From Luminiphilus sp. (lineage in GTDB: Bacteria; Pseudomonadota; Gammaproteobacteria; Pseudomonadales; Halieaceae), in NCBI GenBank assembly GCA_022425845.1, contig JAKMEU010000390.1, forward strand, positions 1-5,091: a stretch of 5,091 nt of DNA. Reading direction: 5' to 3'. Numbering within the stretch: position 1 is the first letter of the stretch; every line of letters starts with the position of its first letter. Shown piece after piece: positions 1-5,091 of the stretch. Below the pieces are notes generated by a model. That model made no database searches, was not told the DNA's origin, and worked only from the letters and a program-made list of their open reading frames with translations. Both the position numbers and the translations under genes were made by a program.

Positions 1-105
1 CGCATGAGCGTGCTGATGTACAAAAAAGCAGAGCGCTCAGCAAGCCTCAACATCATTGAAGCCGATGATGAGCCCACAAGCGTTTCCCTGAGTCTCAGCC
101 GCTAG
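1..105 (+). CDS. C-terminal fragment of an unidentified protein
   Basis: Reading frame 1 is open from the window edge to a TAG at 103-105 and encodes 34 residues ending in a Ser/Leu-rich tail (SVSLSLSR). The visible peptide is polar and charged, with no membrane segment and no motif I recognise. ATG codons at 4 and 16 lie in frame, but neither has a visible ribosome binding site. I therefore read this as the end of a longer gene that starts outside the window, not as a complete small ORF. It runs toward the rhodanese gene, and a GC-rich hairpin lies about 45 bp after its stop. No function can be assigned. A non-coding stretch that happens to be open remains possible because the fragment is so short. 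Confidence 0.35.
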   Translation, partial: RMSVLMYKKAERSASLNIIEADDEPTSVSLSLSR

Positions 106-148
106 GCTGTGTGCTGGACGGCCAGTCCCCCTGGCCACCAACCGGATC

Positions 149-170
149 AGGGGACCCTCTCGAGTCCCCT
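149..170. terminator. GC-rich stem-loop between convergent genes
   Basis: AGGGGAC (149-155) and GTCCCCT (164-170) form a perfect 7-bp stem around an 8-nt loop. It lies between the stop of the + strand fragment (105) and the stop of the rhodanese gene (192), where a shared bidirectional terminator would be expected. Neither side has a T-tract, so it is not a canonical intrinsic terminator. It could instead protect the 3' ends of the transcripts. The position supports the call more than the sequence does. Confidence 0.35.
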
Positions 171-191
171 CCTGTACTAAGCCAGATTTTC

Positions 192-758
192 CTAGAGGTC
201 GCCCTCGACGGTTGTCAGGCCAAGGGCGTCCCAATCAAGCATGCCGCCCCGGTAGTAATAGATTTTTTCGGCAGGGAAGCCGTCACGGATCATCGCCCGC
301 ATCGCCGTTGGACTCTGGGGGCAAACCGGTCCGTTACAAAACCCCAGTACCTTCATGGCATTCCCACAGTCCCATCCGTCATCTCCCTTGCTACAACCCA
401 ACTCGTCCATGCGCATGGCGACCTCGGTGTAGGGGATATTCACAGCGCCCGGAATGGTGGCATCCAAAAACCACTCCTGGGTGCGCATATCGACAAGGAT
501 AAAATCCTCATCGTTCATCGCATTCAGGACCTCTATCTCAGTAACCGGGACAATACCGGGCTCAGGCACCAGGGGCTGCAACCAGCCCTTGTTCTTGGCA
601 CAGGGCGTCATTTGTCGCGTGATCTCGACCTCCTCTCCCGAGCCCGAGTTGGCGACGAAAACCTTGTCCTCGCCAATGATCCTCAAATCCTCTGCCTGGC
701 CCGCACCCATCCACAGTACAGCCGCCAGCGCTATCAACACCCGTATCGACATATTCAT
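192..758 (-). CDS. secreted (periplasmic) rhodanese-like domain protein
   Basis: This encodes 188 residues. A typical signal peptide covers residues 1-22, with a hydrophobic core and a probable cut after AGQA, so the product should act in the periplasm. The rhodanese fold is shown by ILVDMR (87-92), IPGAVNIP (102-109), the presumed active-site loop starting at Cys141 (CNGPVC, 141-146), and the C-terminal YRGGMLDW (169-176). Rhodaneses usually carry sulfur as a persulfide on the first loop cysteine. The acceptor here is unknown. Four more cysteines (53, 122, 131, 146) could form disulfides or bind a metal. The region before the fold, with TPCAKNKGWLQPL at 51-63, is not part of the standard domain. 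I chose the ATG at 758 because AAGGAG (767-772) lies 8 nt upstream. A TTG at 788 would extend the protein by 10 residues and would spoil the signal peptide. The gene appears monocistronic. Confidence 0.88.
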   Translation of the reverse strand: MNMSIRVLIALAAVLWMGAGQAEDLRIIGEDKVFVANSGSGEEVEITRQMTPCAKNKGWLQPLVPEPGIVPVTEIEVLNAMNDEDFILVDMRTQEWFLDATIPGAVNIPYTEVAMRMDELGCSKGDDGWDCGNAMKVLGFCNGPVCPQSPTAMRAMIRDGFPAEKIYYYRGGMLDWDALGLTTVEGDL

Positions 759-820
759 CAAACCGACTCCTTGATCAAACCCTCCCAAGCCGCCCTCATA
801 GCAGCCCTCTATGGAATTAG

Positions 821-849
821 TCTATAACTCAAAAGCATAAGGCATTCAA
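821..849 (-). promoter_or_regulatory. putative sigma-70 promoter for the rhodanese gene
   Basis: On the minus strand, TTGAAT (849-844) serves as -35 and TATAGA (826-821) as -10, separated by exactly 17 nt. Each matches 4 of 6 consensus bases, including the key TTGA and TATA positions. Transcription would start near 813-815 and give a leader of about 55 nt before the ATG at 758. This is a match by eye with no start-site data. Confidence 0.42.
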
Positions 850-854
850 GGGAA

Positions 855-870
855 TGGCCTGTTGAGGCCA
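855..870. repeat. inverted repeat just upstream of the rhodanese promoter
   Basis: TGGCCT (855-860) and AGGCCA (865-870) form a perfect 6-bp inverted repeat around GTTG. It lies 5 bp upstream of the putative -35 box of the minus-strand rhodanese promoter, a place where an activator or repressor half-site pair could act. The arms are short and GC-rich, so chance occurrence is realistic. Confidence 0.25.
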
Positions 871-972
871 CGGCCCTCGAGCCAAGACAGCAACCAGAAC
901 TCAAGAAAAGTAAATTGATCTACCCGGCATAAATAGGGAGCCATCCAGCTCAGGCGGGCGCTGCCTCATGCT

Positions 973-988
973 GGGTCTAAAATGACCC
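973..988. promoter_or_regulatory. inverted repeat enclosing a -10-like hexamer (possible operator)
   Basis: GGGTC (973-977) and GACCC (984-988) are perfect 5-bp arms flanking TAAAAT, which matches the sigma-70 -10 consensus at 5 of 6 positions on the + strand. A regulator bound to the arms would occlude that -10, giving a simple switch for the downstream sulfotransferase. There is no good -35, and the ATG is about 140 bp away, so this is a tentative operator and not an established promoter. Confidence 0.22.
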
Positions 989-1118
989 CCCTCGATGCTT
1001 GAACAGTTTGCTGCGGGCAGTGGCGCAGCGGCTGGACGGGAGTAACATGGCACCGACTGTCAGGTGAAAGGTGATGGCGATAAACCCGATAACAGCGCGA
1101 GAGCAAGACGCAGGCGAT

Positions 1119-1122
1119 GGAG
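1119..1122 (+). promoter_or_regulatory. ribosome binding site deciding the sulfotransferase start
   Basis: GGAG is followed by AATTAC and the ATG at 1129. The nearby ATG at 1117 has only AGG at 1112-1114, two nt before it, which is too close. Translation should therefore begin at 1129. Confidence 0.55.
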
Positions 1123-1128
1123 AATTAC

Positions 1129-2238
1129 ATGCCCAATGACACGCGCAGTGTGCATGTCGTAGGCATGTATAAAAGCGGCACATCGTGGTTGTTGCACTGC
1201 CTTGCAGCCCATCCTGAAATCATAGCCTGGCGCGAGTTTGACCCCATCAGTGCCTCTTATCAGCGGGTCCCGCGACAGGTCCCTGTATTGCGGGCGGCGT
1301 CAGCTGTTCGCCACCTCCTTGGCGGCAGGACAGATCTGGCGTACGGCCCAATTGACCACGTACCGCGCAGTCTCGAGGGCACGTTCCACGCTTTTTTCAT
1401 GGGGCAAGGTTGGGTGCCTCTCTATGGCAGCGCGCTGCAGCATGAAGCGGCCCGGTTGCCGAGTCAGGATATTCCGCGACTGGTCGATGCGCTGTTCCGA
1501 ATGATGAAGTCCGAACCTGTGCCAAACGATACCGACCTGCGTCGGCCCGGGGATTATTCCAATACGCTGGGCGTTATTAATTTCAGCCGCAACAATCTCA
1601 TCGAGCTGATGCAGACTATTCGGGCCTGCAAGCAATCCACAGAGGCACCCCGTGCATTCTACGAATTCGTTGAGCGACTGTGCGCACCCGGCAGTGTTGT
1701 TGCCTTTAAGGCGGCAGACCAAATTATGTCGCTTCCACAGCTGCGCCATGCCGCGCCAAGAAGCCATACGATTGCGATCGTGCGTGATGGCCGGGACGCC
1801 GCTGTTTCTGCCAGAAACTACGAGCAGTTGATGCGTCAGGAGGAGGCTCCCTGGCGTGTTGGGAAAAGCCACACCATTGCCAAAGCGATGATTTCCTGGG
1901 CCACCCGAGCGTCGATGGCCATCAGCTACCGTCATGACGATCGGTTCATGATGCTGCGCTATGAAGACCTGCATAGCAACTTTAATCAGGTATTCGGCGA
2001 AATTTGCCAGTTCGTCGGCGTCAGCAATGACGCCCAACTCATCGCGGCTGTTAAAGAGGAGACGGATTTCCATCGGGTTTCTGGGGGGCGGAAAAAGGGA
2101 GAAGCGGCCGAATCGAGGTTTAGAAAAGGGGTTGTGGGAGATTGGCAGCAGGCTCTAAATGAAAACGAACATAGGGTGGCTTGGTGGCTGGCACGAAAAC
2201 AGCTGCGGGCCCTGGGATATTCAAGGGACGGGGCCTAG
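1129..2238 (+). CDS. PAPS-dependent sulfotransferase family protein
   Basis: This encodes 369 residues with no signal peptide or membrane segment, so it is probably cytosolic. It should transfer a sulfuryl group from PAPS to an acceptor hydroxyl or amine. The acceptor is unknown. The PAPS 5'-phosphosulfate loop is at residues 12-21 (GMYKSGTSWL; Lys15, Ser16, Gly17, Thr18). The 3'-phosphate site is IVRDGRDAAVSAR at 217-229, with the expected Arg219 and Ser227. RYEDL lies at 277-281, and the late RKGxxGDW motif at 332-339. Residues 35-210 vary most and probably hold the acceptor site. I chose the ATG at 1129 because GGAG (1119-1122) lies 6 nt upstream. The in-frame ATG at 1117 has poor spacing and would add only 4 residues. 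The next + strand gene is an O-antigen ligase-like protein, which points to a glycan or glycolipid acceptor, but this is inferred from context only. Confidence 0.9.
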   Translation: MPNDTRSVHVVGMYKSGTSWLLHCLAAHPEIIAWREFDPISASYQRVPRQVPVLRAASAVRHLLGGRTDLAYGPIDHVPRSLEGTFHAFFMGQGWVPLYGSALQHEAARLPSQDIPRLVDALFRMMKSEPVPNDTDLRRPGDYSNTLGVINFSRNNLIELMQTIRACKQSTEAPRAFYEFVERLCAPGSVVAFKAADQIMSLPQLRHAAPRSHTIAIVRDGRDAAVSARNYEQLMRQEEAPWRVGKSHTIAKAMISWATRASMAISYRHDDRFMMLRYEDLHSNFNQVFGEICQFVGVSNDAQLIAAVKEETDFHRVSGGRKKGEAAESRFRKGVVGDWQQALNENEHRVAWWLARKQLRALGYSRDGA

Positions 2239-2389
2239 ATGATGGCACGCGGAAAGTTTTACGATGCTAAACTCTGCGACCCCACGCCCCGAGAGATAGC
2301 ACTTGGTTGATAATCTGTCGTCCCGTTGGCCCCTCGCCTTCCGCAGCACCGCCAATGGATTTCCCGTGGATCTCGGGCTTGCGAGATGA
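2239..2389 (+). other. two overlapping mini-ORFs in the sulfotransferase-ligase gap
   Basis: The first mini-ORF (2239-2310, 23 codons) begins with ATG ATG directly after the sulfotransferase TAG and has a G-rich stretch (GGGG, 2230-2233) upstream. The second (TTG at 2303 to TGA at 2387-2389, 28 codons) lies in the +1 frame relative to the first. Its stop overlaps the ligase ATG as ATGA. Joined by a single-base shift they would encode about 50 residues with a plausible hydrophilic composition. I recognise neither peptide. Possible readings are a remnant of a decayed gene, a leader that couples translation of the ligase, or chance open frames. The ATGA overlap and the tight start after the TAG are the only positive evidence. 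Confidence 0.25.
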
Positions 2390-3627
2390 CGTTGACTAGC
2401 ACGCCCCTCACCCTGCTTCGGTGCTCACTGGCGCTGTTCATCATTTCACCCTTGATCAATGTGGGCCCCGTTAATATAGGCGCCTTCCTGCTGCTGCTTT
2501 CCAGTCTCCTATGGCTGTCCATCAACCCCGGGCGGTGGTGGGGTTTTTGGCGAGAGCACTTGCAACTGCTGCTGCTAATGAGCGTTCTCCTCGCTATATT
2601 TTTTATAGCCAATCAACTGAATGCTCTCGACACCCCCATGGAAGCAACCTTTGCCCAGAGTCGCTGGCTGATACTGCTAACGCTGGCTGCACCTGCCATT
2701 GCCCGGGGCGTCGACGTGGACGCCTGGAAAAAAATCCTGCAATTCGCTGTTATTTCTGTGCTTTTCGCCGTTACAACCTACTGTCTAGACGCGGCCCTCT
2801 ACCTTGGATGGGATTCCAATCTCGTTCTCAATCTCCTTGACGCACAGCGCAGCGACCCCCTCCGACCGTCATGGGTTTTCAATCCCCATCCCTTTTCAAG
2901 GACGCTCATTGCCGCCCTGCTGCTCCTGATCGGCGCCCTGACGCTGACCAAAAATAGAAGGGTGAAACAGGCCTGCCTACTGGGCACTCTGGGCCTAGGC
3001 GTGATGCTGCTTCTGGGTGCGGTCCGAACCGCCCTTCTGTCCCTGGCGGTTATTGCCGCTTACGCCTGGATCGCTCAGGGTCGCGGGCGGGCTTTAGTCG
3101 GGCTGCTAGTGGGCTTATTACTGGGAGTGGTGTCCCTCTGGGTAAGAGCCTTCATTTTCCCCCAGCAGGATCCCGACCGCAGCCTTCAGTTTCGTATCGC
3201 CCTCTTTGAGCAGGGAATGCAGGCGTTTCAGGAAAAGCCCTGGCTCGGTGGTGGCTACCAGGCCGCCCGGCGAATTCTATGGCCTGAAAACCTTCAGGCA
3301 TTCATGGCCAGCCAAACCCTTGCAACCTCTAATACCCATGTGCAATGGCTTGAGATGCTGGTGAGTTATGGCGTGATCGGCGGAGGACTGTTTCTCGCCC
3401 TGTGGGCGGCCAGCGGCTGGCTGGTTGTTCAGGCACAGCGGCAGGCCACGCGGCCACTGAGATTGGCTGCACTGCTACTCCTCCTGAACTGGATCAGCTT
3501 GACTGTCGCAGGATTCACTACTGTATTCAGGGAGTCAGAGTGGGCACTCTGGATCATCACGCTGCTGGCGGCTTCGTGGCTTCTTGAGCAGCGGGGACTT
3601 TCAGCCGCAGCAGGGTCAGATCGCTAG
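2386..3627 (+). CDS. O-antigen ligase / polymerase-like (Wzy_C family) membrane protein
   Basis: This encodes 413 residues, usual for the WaaL/Wzy group, with about 12 hydrophobic segments (near 9-25, 31-46, 59-77, 93-106, 118-139, 171-188, 197-229 as two, 236-256, 326-348, 357-377 and 386-400). It should act at the inner membrane on undecaprenyl-linked glycans, either ligating them to an acceptor or polymerising repeats. The large hydrophilic loop at 257-325 carries the family pattern: FRIALFEQGMQAF, then KPWLGGGY (284-291), then NTHVQWLEMLVSYGVIGG (316-333). His318 and Arg214 (AVRTALL) are candidates for the conserved Arg and His that matter in WaaL. Ligase and polymerase cannot be separated from sequence alone. 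The ATG at 2386 opens straight into the first membrane segment but lacks a good ribosome binding site. A TTG at 2326 would add 20 polar residues. The ATGA overlap with an upstream mini-ORF may compensate through translational coupling. Confidence 0.85.
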   Translation: MTLTSTPLTLLRCSLALFIISPLINVGPVNIGAFLLLLSSLLWLSINPGRWWGFWREHLQLLLLMSVLLAIFFIANQLNALDTPMEATFAQSRWLILLTLAAPAIARGVDVDAWKKILQFAVISVLFAVTTYCLDAALYLGWDSNLVLNLLDAQRSDPLRPSWVFNPHPFSRTLIAALLLLIGALTLTKNRRVKQACLLGTLGLGVMLLLGAVRTALLSLAVIAAYAWIAQGRGRALVGLLVGLLLGVVSLWVRAFIFPQQDPDRSLQFRIALFEQGMQAFQEKPWLGGGYQAARRILWPENLQAFMASQTLATSNTHVQWLEMLVSYGVIGGGLFLALWAASGWLVVQAQRQATRPLRLAALLLLLNWISLTVAGFTTVFRESEWALWIITLLAASWLLEQRGLSAAAGSDR

Positions 3628-3654
3628 CAGCACCCTCGCTGCCCAGGGGCCTCA

Positions 3655-3671
3655 GTGCGCTACACGCGCAC
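3655..3671. terminator. stem-loop between the convergent ligase and SDR genes
   Basis: GTGCGC (3655-3660) and GCGCAC (3666-3671) form a perfect 6-bp stem with a 5-nt loop (TACAC), beginning 28 bp after the ligase stop. It lies in the 130-bp gap between two converging genes, as a terminator would. There is no T-tract on either strand, so it is not a canonical intrinsic terminator. The rest of the gap contains no ORF with motifs. Confidence 0.35.
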
Positions 3672-3757
3672 CGGAATGCCAAACCGGCTGGCGCCCGTCC
3701 CCCTCAGCCCTGATAAGAGCTCTCACCCTCGTCGCGCGGAAGCGTCTCGGCTATTGC

Positions 3758-4594
3758 CTAGAACCCGCTTTTCCCCGCCTCGCGCAGGATCGGCTGGTAC
3801 TCTGCAAAATTAGGATCACCCGGCTTCGAACCGGTCGTCAGGCCGGCATCAATAGCAATCGTCTGGCCATTGATGTACCCCGCCTCATCCGACGCCAACC
3901 AAAGCACCGCATTGGCAACGTCCTCGGGCATACCCGCGCGTCCCGTCAGGGGTGATTGGTCAATGAAAGCTGACATGGCCTCATCAATACCGTCGGGATC
4001 GCCGGTCACCGCAGCGGCTGCCAACGGCGTTGCGATAAGACCCGGCGCGAGACAATTCACCCGCACACCGAAGGAACAAACTTCGGCGGCCAGATTTTTT
4101 GTCAGGCCAACCACGGCGTGCTTGGCGGCTGCATAGGCATGGGGGCCCAAGCCACCCATCACGCCTGCGGTACTGGACATACTGACAATTGATCCCCGGC
4201 GCGCCAGCTTCATATGTTTGGAGGCGTGCTTCATGCCGTAAAACACACCGTTAAGCAGGATATCCAGGGTGAACTTCCACTCCTCGGTGGGTGTTGTTTC
4301 CATCGGTCCAATAGCCCCGACGATACCGGCATTATTGAACATGACGTCAATGCGGCCGTAGCTATCCATGGCGGTTTCAACCAGTCCCCGAACGTCGTCC
4401 TCTTTCGTGACATCGCAGCGGCATCCAATGGCGTCTGCACCCAACCCGGTAACAAACCCTGCCAGACGATCTTCCTGGATATCACCCAGTACCACCTTGG
4501 CACCATGGGCAATCAACTTTTCCGCTGTGGCGGCGCCGATACCGCTGGCACCTCCTGTAATGACAGCCACCTGCCCCTCGAGACGTCGCTCCAT
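3758..4594 (-). CDS. SDR-family NAD(P)-dependent oxidoreductase
   Basis: This is a classical short-chain dehydrogenase/reductase of 278 residues, normally a soluble cytosolic oligomer that interconverts a secondary alcohol and a ketone. The cofactor loop TGGASGIG is at 13-20. Asp38, at the end of the second strand, favours NAD(H) over NADP(H). The adenine-contact CDV is at 60-62 and NNAG at 87-90. The catalytic set is Asn115, Ser141, Tyr154 and Lys158 (YAAAK, 154-158), and the PG turn is at 184-185. INGQTIAIDAG (241-251) closes the domain. A tail of about 27 residues follows, longer than in minimal SDRs. The ATG at 4594 is supported by AAGGAG (4603-4608) 8 nt upstream. The upstream SnoaL-like gene ends 34 bp away on the same strand, so the two probably share a transcript. 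Their pairing suggests catabolism of a cyclic or terpenoid-like compound. The substrate is unknown. Confidence 0.93.
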   Translation of the reverse strand: MERRLEGQVAVITGGASGIGAATAEKLIAHGAKVVLGDIQEDRLAGFVTGLGADAIGCRCDVTKEDDVRGLVETAMDSYGRIDVMFNNAGIVGAIGPMETTPTEEWKFTLDILLNGVFYGMKHASKHMKLARRGSIVSMSSTAGVMGGLGPHAYAAAKHAVVGLTKNLAAEVCSFGVRVNCLAPGLIATPLAAAAVTGDPDGIDEAMSAFIDQSPLTGRAGMPEDVANAVLWLASDEAGYINGQTIAIDAGLTTGSKPGDPNFAEYQPILREAGKSGF

Positions 4595-4628
4595 CAGCTT
4601 TACTCCTTGATTATCGATTTTTCAGCCG

Positions 4629-5091
4629 CTAAACCGACGGTAACTTATAAACAAAATCATCGGGAAAACGCTGACCGACGATATCGGGTCCCATCCCAGC
4701 CATACCTCGGCCGGAGGGCGCTTCGAGGCGCATCCAGTCTGTCATGCCGGTCCGGTGCACAATCTTCCAGTGCCCTTCTCGCTTTTCAAATTTGTCGAGG
4801 TAACGCCCGGCCACAAAGAAATCCATTTCGGTATCAAATGCATCTGGACCTGCCAGGGGATCACCGGCAGCACGCATTTTATGAAACGCGGTAAAGTACG
4901 TTTCCACCAGCGCACTGCTGTCGCCGGTTAGCTCCACGAGGGTATTACCCAATTGATGATGGGTCCTCGTGTAGGTATTGAGAACCATCATGGCAAAGCG
5001 GACGAAATCACCGGGGTCTTCTTCGGTCGCCGCCCTGTCAGGCTCGCAGGAAGGGCCCTCATAAAAGTGATTGTGGGTTGAACCAGGATGG
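4629..5091 (-). CDS. SnoaL-like / NTF2-fold protein, N-terminus outside window
   Basis: The minus-strand frame is open from the window edge to a TAG at 4631-4629, giving 153 visible residues. ATG codons at 4991 and 4988 are internal: the sequence before them continues the same domain, with a HPGSTHNHFYEG stretch typical of the first half of SnoaL-like proteins. The NTF2-type cone fold is suggested by THHQLGN (43-49 of the visible part), a strand-rich GDSSALVETYFTAF (56-69), then GRYLDKFEKREGHWKI (95-110) and HR (112-113). Family members include cyclases, isomerases, dehydratases and small partners of ring-hydroxylating enzymes, so the chemistry cannot be read from the fold. The gene lies 34 bp upstream of the SDR in an apparent operon. 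By family length, only some 20-30 residues are probably missing. Confidence 0.82.
   Translation of the reverse strand, partial: HPGSTHNHFYEGPSCEPDRAATEEDPGDFVRFAMMVLNTYTRTHHQLGNTLVELTGDSSALVETYFTAFHKMRAAGDPLAGPDAFDTEMDFFVAGRYLDKFEKREGHWKIVHRTGMTDWMRLEAPSGRGMAGMGPDIVGQRFPDDFVYKLPSV

Larger units (their letters stand above)
759..1128. other. divergent intergenic region, about 370 bp
   Basis: This gap separates the start codons of the divergent rhodanese and sulfotransferase genes. I found no credible coding sequence: the open frames here are short and lack both motifs and ribosome binding sites. It contains the rhodanese promoter and palindrome (821-870), an AT-rich patch at about 901-935, an inverted repeat at 973-988, and the sulfotransferase ribosome binding site (1119-1122). 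I could not find a convincing -35/-10 pair for the sulfotransferase. The TAAAAT at 978-983 is the best -10-like hexamer, but no TTG-type -35 lies 16-18 bp upstream of it. Confidence 0.6.

Noticed and set aside
111..827. 238-codon + strand open frame, longer than the rhodanese gene it overlaps
   Set aside because: It is antisense to the rhodanese gene, which has a signal peptide, family motifs and a strong ribosome binding site. The translated antisense product is low in recognisable structure and rich in His/Arg/Pro, as expected for a shadow frame.
915..935. TTGATC with CATAAATA as a promoter for the sulfotransferase
   Set aside because: The hexamers are only about 9 bp apart, too close for a sigma-70 promoter, and no alternative partner sits at proper spacing.
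977..1183. 68-codon minus-strand frame across the divergent gap, which could have filled the 370-bp region
   Set aside because: It overlaps the sulfotransferase N-terminus in antisense, including its PAPS loop, and shows no ribosome binding site or domain. Its Cys/His-rich composition looks like an artefact.
1300..2073. 257-codon minus-strand open frame inside the sulfotransferase
   Set aside because: It is fully antisense to a gene with intact PAPS-binding motifs, and it has no recognisable domain.
2309..2314. GATAAT as a -10 box for a separate ligase promoter
   Set aside because: The hexamer matches 5 of 6 positions, but no -35-like sequence lies 15-19 bp upstream and there is no extended TG motif. 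The upstream stretch is C-rich.
2326..2385. TTG start extending the ligase by 20 residues
   Set aside because: There is no ribosome binding site before the TTG, and the added segment is polar and basic with no resemblance to family N-termini. The ATG at 2386 starts directly before the first membrane segment.
3584..3955. 123-codon + strand frame after the ligase
   Set aside because: It begins inside the ligase in another frame and ends antisense to the SDR C-terminus. No motif or ribosome binding site is visible.
4214..4894. 226-codon + strand frame covering the SDR N-terminus and most of the SnoaL-like gene
   Set aside because: It is antisense to two genes with clear family motifs and spans their intergenic gap, so it is a shadow frame.

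Overview
The window looks like a chromosomal segment of a Gram-negative proteobacterium. The evidence is a Sec-exported periplasmic rhodanese, a WaaL/Wzy_C-type polytopic membrane protein that implies a periplasm and a surface glycan, moderately high GC (judged by eye, not computed), and strong AAGGAG ribosome binding sites. The mix of a PAPS-type sulfotransferase with an SDR plus SnoaL-like catabolic pair resembles marine gammaproteobacteria, but that placement is an impression and not a demonstrated assignment.

Layout. Positions 1-105 hold the C-terminal tail of an unidentified + strand gene. It converges on a minus-strand gene for a secreted rhodanese-fold protein (192-758), with a GC-rich hairpin between the two. 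A gap of about 370 bp (759-1128) separates the rhodanese from a divergent + strand gene. The gap contains a plausible sigma-70 promoter for the rhodanese, a short palindrome beside it, and a second inverted repeat closer to the + strand gene. Two + strand genes follow: a PAPS-dependent sulfotransferase (1129-2238) and an O-antigen ligase/polymerase-like membrane protein (2386-3627). The 147 bp between them contain two overlapping mini-ORFs, the second of which ends in an ATGA overlap with the ligase start. After a convergent gap of 130 bp that holds a perfect 6-bp hairpin, two minus-strand genes form an apparent operon: an SDR oxidoreductase (3758-4594) and, upstream of it, an NTF2/SnoaL-like protein (4629 to beyond the window).

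How the genes fit together. The central pair suggests a small surface-glycan module in which a cytosolic enzyme sulfates a glycan, lipid carrier or other acceptor, and a membrane enzyme transfers or polymerises lipid-linked sugar on the periplasmic side. The right-hand pair looks like part of a catabolic cluster for a small alicyclic, aromatic or terpenoid/steroid-like substrate. The rhodanese stands alone in its transcription unit. No RNA gene, mobile element, CRISPR array or complete novel system is visible. The most unusual features are the sulfotransferase-ligase pairing, the mini-ORFs in its junction, and the cysteine-rich rhodanese.
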